Under the pieces are notes generated by a model. That model saw only the letters and a program-made list of their open reading frames with translations, had not been told where the DNA came from and made no database searches. From JBKEAJ01 sp047975005 (GTDB taxonomy: Bacteria; Bacteroidota; Bacteroidia; Bacteroidales; Prolixibacteraceae), in assembly GCA_047975005.1 (NCBI GenBank), contig JBKECW010000017.1, positions 1 to 21,869 on the forward strand: a stretch of 21,869 nt of DNA, given 5' to 3'. Shown here piece after piece: positions 15,808 through 21,869 of this stretch (position 1 is the first letter of the stretch; every line of letters starts with the position of its first letter). A program made the translations under genes and the position numbers.

Positions 15808-17247
15808 ATGAATAAATTTGGCATAAGCTTTTTTGCCTCCTTGTTAGCAGCGTCCTTATTATTGTCCTGCTCAGATTCAAGAAGCACAAAAAGCATCACT
15901 CCCTCCGACACCAAGAATATAACAATACTCCATGTTAATGATATACACGCAAGTATTGATAATTTCTCGAAGTTAAAGTGGTATGCAGACCAAGAGAGAG
16001 CCAAGGGCAAGAACGTATTTTTATTTTGTGCTGGCGACATCTTCTCAGGCAATCCGGTTGTCGACATGGACGAAGATCCGGGCAGATCGGTAATAGAACT
16101 GATGAATGCATGTGGGTTTGATGCGATGGCAGTAGGAAATCACGAATTTGATTATGGAATGGACATATTAAAGTCTCGAATAGACCAGTCAAAATTTCCA
16201 TGGATAAGCAGCACAATTGTCAAAAAGCCTCAAGGTATCAACATAAAAGACCATATCTTACTTGATAAATACGGAGTAAAACTAGCATTGGTCAGCTCGT
16301 TGGAGACAGGTGGTGGCAAAAATCCGCCTATCCCTAGCACTCACCCAAGCAAGGTCAAAGGATTTAAATTTGAGCCCCCCTTGAATAGCAACTCTTGGTT
16401 TAGAGGGATAAAAAACAAGACGTCCGCAGACTTGCTCATCAACCTTTCGCACTTTGGCGTAACGGAGGACTCTGAGTTGGCAGAAGCACATACCGACTTC
16501 GACCTAATTATAGGAGGACACAGCCATACAAAACTACCGGAACTGCTAGAAATCAACGGCACTCCAATAGTACAAGCAGGCTCAAAACTATGGTACCTAG
16601 GCAAACTAGAACTAGAGATTAAAGACAAAAAGATACAAAAAATCGACTACAATCTTATTGATTTTAGAGATATTGACAACAAGGACGCAAAGCTAAAGAA
16701 TAGAATCACCGAGATTAACAATGCTCCTGCATTAAAGGAAGTTATTGGCATTGCCAAGTCCAAAATAGAAAAACCTTACGAGGTTGGTTGCCTTTACACA
16801 GATGCATTGAGGTATGAGCTAAAATGCGATGTTGCAATTCAAAATGTCGGAGGCATACGCGCATATATTAACAAAGGAGACATTACATTAGAGGATATAT
16901 TCAAGTTAGACCCTTTTGGCAATGGTGCCGTAACTTGCAAGATGACTTATGGTGATTTAAAAAAAATTATGGAGTCTTACAATTCGGAAATCCTTGTGTC
17001 CGGCATCAGCTATACCCGCAAACACGGAAAAGTCAATCTTTTTACGGAGGACGGCAACAAAATAAATCTTAACAAAACTATAAACCTTGCAACAAATGAC
17101 TATCTTTACGAGGTATTAAAGGACAACTTCCCGAAGAAATGTAATAATGTAGGAAAAAAGACTGTAGAAGTAGTTATCGACTACATCAAGTCGTTAGACA
17201 TGGAGCCTATTTCATACAACAATTGCAACCGTTTTGAGTGGAAATAA
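15808..17247 (+). CDS. 5'-nucleotidase/UshA-type metallophosphoesterase lipoprotein
   Basis: This is probably an envelope-anchored enzyme that dephosphorylates nucleotides or related phosphate esters. The start at 15808 gives a lipoprotein signal with LLLSC and Cys21; the open frame continues upstream to a TTG at 15754, but that TTG is part of the promoter. The metal-site motifs are NDIHA (Asp45, His47), CAGDIFSGNP (Asp77), GNHEFDYG (Asn111, His112), LSHFGVTE (His215) and GGHSHT (His238, His240). The C-terminal substrate domain (about 320-470) has YTDALRYELKCDVAIQNVGGIR and LDPFGNGAVTCKMTYGDL. At 479 residues it carries both domains in one chain, whereas many Bacteroidetes split them into two genes. 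dxs follows after 42 bases. Confidence 0.92.
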   Translation: MNKFGISFFASLLAASLLLSCSDSRSTKSITPSDTKNITILHVNDIHASIDNFSKLKWYADQERAKGKNVFLFCAGDIFSGNPVVDMDEDPGRSVIELMNACGFDAMAVGNHEFDYGMDILKSRIDQSKFPWISSTIVKKPQGINIKDHILLDKYGVKLALVSSLETGGGKNPPIPSTHPSKVKGFKFEPPLNSNSWFRGIKNKTSADLLINLSHFGVTEDSELAEAHTDFDLIIGGHSHTKLPELLEINGTPIVQAGSKLWYLGKLELEIKDKKIQKIDYNLIDFRDIDNKDAKLKNRITEINNAPALKEVIGIAKSKIEKPYEVGCLYTDALRYELKCDVAIQNVGGIRAYINKGDITLEDIFKLDPFGNGAVTCKMTYGDLKKIMESYNSEILVSGISYTRKHGKVNLFTEDGNKINLNKTINLATNDYLYEVLKDNFPKKCNNVGKKTVEVVIDYIKSLDMEPISYNNCNRFEWK

Positions 17248-17289
17248 CACCAATGAATTAACTAGTGAGCAGCTATTATAGATTTAGTC

Positions 17290-19197
17290 ATGAGCGACCA
17301 TACACAGAATACAACATACAAGCATCTAGGAAATATAAACTCTCCAAAAGATCTCAAAAAGCTAGCACCCGACAAACTTGAAGAAGTGTGTCAGGATTTG
17401 AGGAATTTCTTGATAGCTGAGCTGTCTCGCAATCCCGGGCATTTCGGAGCAAGCCTTGGAGTTGTAGAGCTTACCGTAGCATTGCACTATGCACTTAACA
17501 CCCCAGACGACAAACTGATATGGGATGTCGGTCATCAAGCATATTGTCATAAAATACTAACAGGTCGTCGCGACAATTTTCACACCAATCGCAAGCTAAA
17601 CGGCCTGAGTGGTTTCCCGAGAATGGACGAAAGTCCCTACGACGCTTTTGGAACAGGGCACTCCAGCACCTCCATCTCGGCAGCTCTCGGCATGGCAACA
17701 GCAAACAGGATCAAAGGCGAAAAAAATAAATCTGTTGCCGTTATTGGCGACGGATCATTAACCGGGGGGATGGCATTTGAAGCAATGAACAACATGCACC
17801 GCGATGATGATGTTCTTGTCATTCTTAACGACAATAACATGGCGATAGATGACAACGTCGGCTCGCTAAATCAGTATCTTCTTAAGATTACAAAATCAAG
17901 AAAATACAACAAATTAAAATCAAAAGTTTGGGACAATCTGTCTAAGATGGATGGTCCGGGCAAAACAACAAAATCGCTCCTAAAGAAAATCACCAGTTCG
18001 CTAAAGTTCAGCATATTAGACCAAAGTAATTTTTTTGAAGCCTTAAATTTAAGATATTTTGGACCTATTTACGGGCACGACGTTGAGTCTCTGGTAAAGG
18101 TTCTAAAATCATTGAACGAGCTGCCCGGCGCCAAGTTGCTCCATGTCGTTACTCAAAAAGGCAAAGGCTACAGCTTTGCAGAGAATCAACAGACGGTATA
18201 TCATGCACCCGGCAAATTTTGTGTAGAAACAGGCAAGCTCATAAAAAAGGACAATCCTGAGGGTGCGCCTTTGTTCCAAGATGTCTTTGGGAAAACCCTA
18301 TTAGAGCTCGCACGCAAAAATGACAAAATTGCAGGCATAACTCCAGCTATGCCTTCAGGTTGCTCCATGACTTTCATGATGGAAGAGATGCCCGACCGCA
18401 CGTTTGATGTTGGCATTGCCGAGCAACACGCAGTAACCTTTGCTGCCGGCCTGGCGACAAAAGGGATTCTACCCTTCTGCAATATATACTCATCGTTTAT
18501 GCAGCGGGCTTACGACCAAGTGATACATGATGTAGCATTACAAAAATTAAATGTCGTTTTTTGCCTTGACAGAGGCGGGCTTGTTGGCAATGACGGAGCA
18601 ACCCATCACGGCGTGTTCGACCTTGCCTACATGCGCTCTATTCCCAACATGACAATATTTGCACCAATGGATGTTATTGACTTGCGCAATATGATGTACA
18701 CAGCACAAAAGAAAGAATTAGGGGCTGTCTCCATAAGATATCCACGAGGTTCGGGCTGTATCGTTGATTGGCAAAAAGATTTTGAAGAGATAGAAATTGG
18801 CAAAGCATGCAAACTCACTGAAGGCAAAGATTTAGCCATCCTCACCGTCGGCAAACCAGGACTGTTTATCAAGGATGTACAAAAGGAACTTGAAAATAGC
18901 GATATATCTATTGCTCACTACGATTTTCGATTTGTCAAACCTCTTGACGAGGAAATGCTACACGACATATTTAACAATTTCAACAAAATAGTAACTGTTG
19001 AAGACGGAACAGTAGTCGGTGGATTTGGTAGTGCCGTTGCAGAATTTGCCATGAAAAACAACTATCATTCAACAAAGATTGAAATAATGGGAGTCCCCGA
19101 CTCGTTTGTAGAACACGGCACACAAGAAGAGCTATATAATATATGTGGTTTTAATGCTGTCGGCATAAGTAACAAAGTAAAAGAACTATGCTTGTGA
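17290..19197 (+). CDS. dxs: 1-deoxy-D-xylulose-5-phosphate synthase
   Basis: Dxs condenses pyruvate and glyceraldehyde 3-phosphate using thiamine diphosphate. It is the first step of the MEP isoprenoid pathway and also feeds thiamine and pyridoxal synthesis. Marks include NPGHFGASLG (48-57, His51), WDVGHQAY (78-85), the thiamine diphosphate motif GDGSLTGGMAFEAMNN (153-168) with LNDNNMAI (179-186), and the transketolase catalytic-glutamate segment VGIAEQHAVTFAAGLA (Glu378). DRGGLVGNDGATHHGVFDL is also diagnostic. The 635-residue length is standard. It lies 42 bases after the 5'-nucleotidase gene and 41 bases before the probable kinase start, with no clear promoter in either gap. Confidence 0.98.
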   Translation: MSDHTQNTTYKHLGNINSPKDLKKLAPDKLEEVCQDLRNFLIAELSRNPGHFGASLGVVELTVALHYALNTPDDKLIWDVGHQAYCHKILTGRRDNFHTNRKLNGLSGFPRMDESPYDAFGTGHSSTSISAALGMATANRIKGEKNKSVAVIGDGSLTGGMAFEAMNNMHRDDDVLVILNDNNMAIDDNVGSLNQYLLKITKSRKYNKLKSKVWDNLSKMDGPGKTTKSLLKKITSSLKFSILDQSNFFEALNLRYFGPIYGHDVESLVKVLKSLNELPGAKLLHVVTQKGKGYSFAENQQTVYHAPGKFCVETGKLIKKDNPEGAPLFQDVFGKTLLELARKNDKIAGITPAMPSGCSMTFMMEEMPDRTFDVGIAEQHAVTFAAGLATKGILPFCNIYSSFMQRAYDQVIHDVALQKLNVVFCLDRGGLVGNDGATHHGVFDLAYMRSIPNMTIFAPMDVIDLRNMMYTAQKKELGAVSIRYPRGSGCIVDWQKDFEEIEIGKACKLTEGKDLAILTVGKPGLFIKDVQKELENSDISIAHYDFRFVKPLDEEMLHDIFNNFNKIVTVEDGTVVGGFGSAVAEFAMKNNYHSTKIEIMGVPDSFVEHGTQEELYNICGFNAVGISNKVKELCL

Positions 19198-19238
19198 AAG
19201 AGCAAGCACGAAGTTCTTAGTTTTAATTGTGTTCAGAA

Positions 19239-20450
19239 GTGAATTCTTATTTTATAAAAAAAAGGTGGAAACTATCGTTAGTCTTCTTAGCGTTGCTAAT
19301 TGGAGCAAGCTCTCTCCTTTATACAAGCTGGCTAGTAAAGCGACTTGCAGAAGAGGAGAAAAAGAAGGTGTTGCAGTGGTATGACGCCATGGACAAAGTA
19401 CTGAAGGCAAGCGATACCGAAGATATTTCATTCTTCTCTAGAATAATGAGCGACAACACTACCACCCCAATGATAATCACCGACCAAGAGGGCAATGTTG
19501 TTTCTGACAGAAATATACAATATACAGACGAAACAAAGGACAAGAAACTTCGTGAAGAATTGGAGCTGATGACCACATACAACCAACCTTTCGAGATTGT
19601 ATTGTCTGAGACTCAGTCGCAATTTCTTTATTATAGGGAGTCTTACCTACTCAGGAATCTGAGAATTTTCCCTTTTATACAACTGATAATTATTTGCATT
19701 TTTGTAGGTCTGTCATATTTTGGATTTAGCTCTTCGCGCCGAGCCGAACAAAACCAAGTGTGGGTAGGGATGTCAAAGGAAACTGCACACCAACTAGGGA
19801 CTCCCATTTCATCCTTGATGGCAATAACAGAACTGTTGAAGATGGGCGAAAGCTCAGACGATTTAGTCAGAGAATTAGAGAAGGACTACGAACGGCTGAG
19901 TAAAATTGCCGAAAGATTCTCAAAAATTGGGTCAGAACCAGAGCTGTTTCCTACTGATTTGATTGACTGCCTAAACACCACAATATCATACTTAAAAACA
20001 CGCACATCGGCAAATGTGGAATACGACATACGCTACGACGAAAATCAAGCCATTGTAATACCTCTCAATCCGTCACTATTTACATGGGTCATAGAAAACA
20101 TTTCAAAGAACGCCATCGACGCTATGGACAACAAAGGTCGACTATCCTTTAATATCTCGGAACGAGAAAACAACATATTTATAGACATAAGTGATACGGG
20201 GAAGGGCATCTCACGCTCCATGCAAAAGACCATCTTCAAACCGGGATTTACAACAAAACGCAGAGGTTGGGGACTTGGCTTATCACTAGTAAAACGCATT
20301 GTTGAAGAATATCATAAAGGACGTGTTTACGTAAAATGGTCGGAACTAAACAAAGGCACAAAGTTCCGCATATCGCTAAACAAGGACATTACAGACATCC
20401 GCAGTAACAAGCTAGACATGAGGCTGAAACGACTTTTAAAACACAAGTAA
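19239..20450 (+). CDS. Orphan membrane sensor histidine kinase, non-ATG start
   Basis: The protein has a basic N-terminus, transmembrane helix 1 (about 11-30), an extracytoplasmic sensor region (about 35-140), helix 2 (about 142-163), then a kinase core. The H-box is KETAHQLGTPISSLMA with phospho-acceptor His184; the N-box is WVIENISKNAIDAM (Asn287, Asn291); DISDTGKGI (317-324) and RGWGLGLSLVKRIVEEY (342-358) complete the ATP lid. No HAMP domain is obvious. No ATG begins the frame. I prefer GTG at 19239, which gives MNSYFIKKRWKLSLV; TTG at 19227 is the alternative. No response regulator gene is in the window. Its stop shares a base with the ruvC start (TAATG), so translation is coupled. The signal sensed is unknown. 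Confidence 0.9.
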   Translation: MNSYFIKKRWKLSLVFLALLIGASSLLYTSWLVKRLAEEEKKKVLQWYDAMDKVLKASDTEDISFFSRIMSDNTTTPMIITDQEGNVVSDRNIQYTDETKDKKLREELELMTTYNQPFEIVLSETQSQFLYYRESYLLRNLRIFPFIQLIIICIFVGLSYFGFSSSRRAEQNQVWVGMSKETAHQLGTPISSLMAITELLKMGESSDDLVRELEKDYERLSKIAERFSKIGSEPELFPTDLIDCLNTTISYLKTRTSANVEYDIRYDENQAIVIPLNPSLFTWVIENISKNAIDAMDNKGRLSFNISERENNIFIDISDTGKGISRSMQKTIFKPGFTTKRRGWGLGLSLVKRIVEEYHKGRVYVKWSELNKGTKFRISLNKDITDIRSNKLDMRLKRLLKHK

Positions 20451-21007
20451 TGAGGTCTGAGAAACCAAAAAAAATATTAGGAATAGACCCCGGCACAAAT
20501 GTTATGGGCTATGCTCTTATTGAGTGCGCAGGGAATAAAGTATCATTGTTGCAAATAGGCGTAGTAAAAACGTCTGGCTTTCAAACTCACTACGAAAAGT
20601 TAAATCATCTATTTGCCAGAGCAGAATATCTTGTACAACAATATATGCCAGACGAAATGGCTATCGAAGCGCCGTTCTTTGGCAAAAATGTCCAGTCGAT
20701 GCTAAAACTTGGGCGCGCTCAGGGAGCTATTATGATTGCAGCATTAAAAGAAGGTATCCCAGTCGAAGAATACGCTCCACTGAAAGTAAAAATGGCAATA
20801 ACAGGCATGGGAGGAGCAAGCAAAGAACAGGTCGCCTACTTCTTGGGTCAAATATTCAAGAACATGGAAAAAGAGAAGGAGCTAGATGCCACCGATGCTC
20901 TGGCAGTTGCATATTGTCACTTCCTGCAAGCAAGCAACCCTCTAAAAGAAAAATCCTACAAAAACTGGAAAGACTTTATCGACAAAAACCCAAAAAGGAT
21001 AAGATAG
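20450..21007 (+). CDS. ruvC: Holliday junction resolvase RuvC
   Basis: RuvC is the dimeric nuclease that cuts Holliday junctions moved by RuvAB in recombination and repair. The four catalytic acids are present: Asp13 in GIDPGTNVMGYALIE, Glu73 in AIEAPFFGKNVQSMLKLGRAQG, and Asp146 and Asp149 in LDATDALAVAYCH. The 185-residue length is typical. ruvA and ruvB are not adjacent. The start overlaps the kinase stop by one base. It is the last gene of the + strand run that starts at the 5'-nucleotidase; a hairpin lies 58 bases after its stop. Confidence 0.97.
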   Translation: MRSEKPKKILGIDPGTNVMGYALIECAGNKVSLLQIGVVKTSGFQTHYEKLNHLFARAEYLVQQYMPDEMAIEAPFFGKNVQSMLKLGRAQGAIMIAALKEGIPVEEYAPLKVKMAITGMGGASKEQVAYFLGQIFKNMEKEKELDATDALAVAYCHFLQASNPLKEKSYKNWKDFIDKNPKRIR

Positions 21008-21064
21008 TCGCCACATAATATCAGGAACCTGAAACACAACTAATACGAACTTGAAAAATAAGAG

Positions 21065-21094
21065 AGAGGTGCCACAAAAATGCGAAACACCTCT
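21065..21094. terminator. Hairpin between convergent ruvC and symporter genes
   Basis: AGAGGTG (21065-21071) and CACCTCT (21088-21094) form a perfect 7-bp stem with a 16-base loop. On the - strand it is followed by CTCTTATTTTTC, a fair T-rich tail, so it suits the symporter gene best. On the + strand the following bases (ACATCCATTC) are not T-rich. The rest of the 228-base gap (21008-21235) shows nothing recognisable. Confidence 0.5.
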
Positions 21095-21235
21095 ACATCC
21101 ATTCTAATTTAGACACACACACTGTGCCCCTCTGTACCCCACAAAGAATATGCGAGATGTTAAAGTGTATGCCAAAATTATGCCAAACGTTATAATACAC
21201 TAATAGATGTTCTAGATGAGAGATAAATAATGATG

Positions 21236-21869
21236 TCAATCCTTGATTTCCATCCTCGAAATGATGGAACATACTGTTGCATCGCCAGTTACATTGACGG
21301 AGGTGCGCATCATATCCAAAATCCTATCGAAAGGTAAAATTATGCCTATCCATGCAGGGTTAAGTCCAACAGATTGCAAAACCAATATTAGCATTACTAA
21401 ACCTGCACTTGGCACAGCGGCAGAGCCTATTGATGCAAGAGTCGCCGTGATGACGATAGTGAGCTGCTGTGCTAAGGATAAATCAATCATATGTAGCTGT
21501 GCAAGGAAAACCACTGCCACAGCCTGATACAGACAAGTGCCGTCCATATTGACTGTTGCTCCGATGGGCAATACAAAACCCGAAATTTTGTTGTCGACTC
21601 CCAAGTTTTCTTCGACACATTCCAGCGTTACCGGCAATGTTGCTGCACTGCTAGAGGTAGTGAATGCCAATGTCTGTGCAGGATTTATAGCTTTCAGAAA
21701 GCTGAGAAAAGATATGTCCTTAACGAATATCTTAAATAGAATAGGGTAGATGACAAATGCCATTAGCAGTAGTCCGATAATGACAGTGGCAGCATACCAA
21801 CTCAATACCCCAAATATGCTCGCTATATTCGCTAAACTCTCGTTTGCCATACTTGTTATTACTCCCGCC
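21236..21869 (-). CDS. Dicarboxylate/amino acid:Na+ (or H+) symporter, C-terminal half (cut by window edge)
   Basis: The frame is open through the right edge with no stop upstream of the ATG at 21850, so only the C-terminal half of a protein of about 400 residues is visible. It belongs to the DAACS family (GltP, DctA, GltPh). Diagnostic parts are the serine-rich hairpin FTTSSSAATLPVTLE, GATVNMDGTCLYQ (NMDGT, involved in Na+ and substrate binding), the second hairpin SIGSAAVPSAGLVML, and DRILDMMRTSVNVTGDATV. The Asp and Arg spaced as DMMR match Asp394 and Arg397 of GltPh, where the arginine holds the substrate side-chain carboxylate, so an acidic substrate such as aspartate, glutamate or a dicarboxylate is likely. 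A hairpin terminator follows the stop. Confidence 0.93.
   Translation of the reverse strand, partial: AGVITSMANESLANIASIFGVLSWYAATVIIGLLLMAFVIYPILFKIFVKDISFLSFLKAINPAQTLAFTTSSSAATLPVTLECVEENLGVDNKISGFVLPIGATVNMDGTCLYQAVAVVFLAQLHMIDLSLAQQLTIVITATLASIGSAAVPSAGLVMLILVLQSVGLNPAWIGIILPFDRILDMMRTSVNVTGDATVCSIISRMEIKD

Noticed and set aside
1..21869. Mobile elements, CRISPR arrays, tRNA or rRNA genes, phage or defence genes
   Set aside because: I looked for transposase or integrase motifs, regularly spaced repeats and tRNA-like cloverleaf sequences and saw none. The window appears to be stable core chromosome.

Overview
The window looks like a chromosomal core segment from a member of the Bacteroidales (Bacteroidota). 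Four things suggest this. The DNA is moderately AT-rich, and most starts lack a Shine-Dalgarno sequence. Several promoters match the Bacteroidetes primary sigma pattern (TTG/TTTG at about -33, roughly 20 bases, then TAnnTTTG at -7). The V-type ATPase operon has the reduced gene set known from Bacteroidetes, Chlamydiae and spirochaetes. ffh and folD are adjacent. I see no mobile element, CRISPR array, tRNA or rRNA gene.

Left arm (1-6108, + strand): a multi-pass membrane protein that may be cut by the window edge, uxaC (uronate isomerase), ffh (signal recognition particle GTPase), folD (one-carbon folate enzyme), a small membrane protein with a possible PH-like tail, an NfsA-like nitroreductase and a META/HslJ-type lipoprotein. 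Promoter-like boxes precede ffh and the nitroreductase gene. The arm meets the next genes convergently with only 6 bases between stops.

Middle (6115-15331, - strand): a cysteine-rich DUF5522 protein and a SpoU/TrmH-family RNA methyltransferase, then a SIMPL (DUF541) protein. Beyond them lies a seven-gene V-type ATPase operon, read right to left as E, a DUF2764 protein, A, B, D, I, K. It ends in a 10-bp hairpin. Genes for subunits C/d, F and G/H are absent. The DUF2764 protein carries repeated motifs that resemble subunit C/d modules, so it may be the rotor cap. The membrane ring subunit K keeps the residues that bind Na+ in Enterococcus hirae NtpK, so the enzyme is probably Na+-linked.

Right arm (15332-21869): a 476-base gap holds the V-ATPase promoter on the - strand, a run of consecutive hairpins that could be an undescribed + strand structured RNA, and the + strand promoter of the next gene. 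Then come a 5'-nucleotidase lipoprotein, dxs (isoprenoid precursor synthesis), an orphan membrane histidine kinase with a non-ATG start, and ruvC (Holliday junction nuclease). A convergent gene for an acidic-substrate Na+ symporter is cut by the right edge.

Most of the window is housekeeping. The parts most worth a second look are the compact V-ATPase with its DUF2764 subunit and Na+ signature, and the structured gap at 15455-15718.
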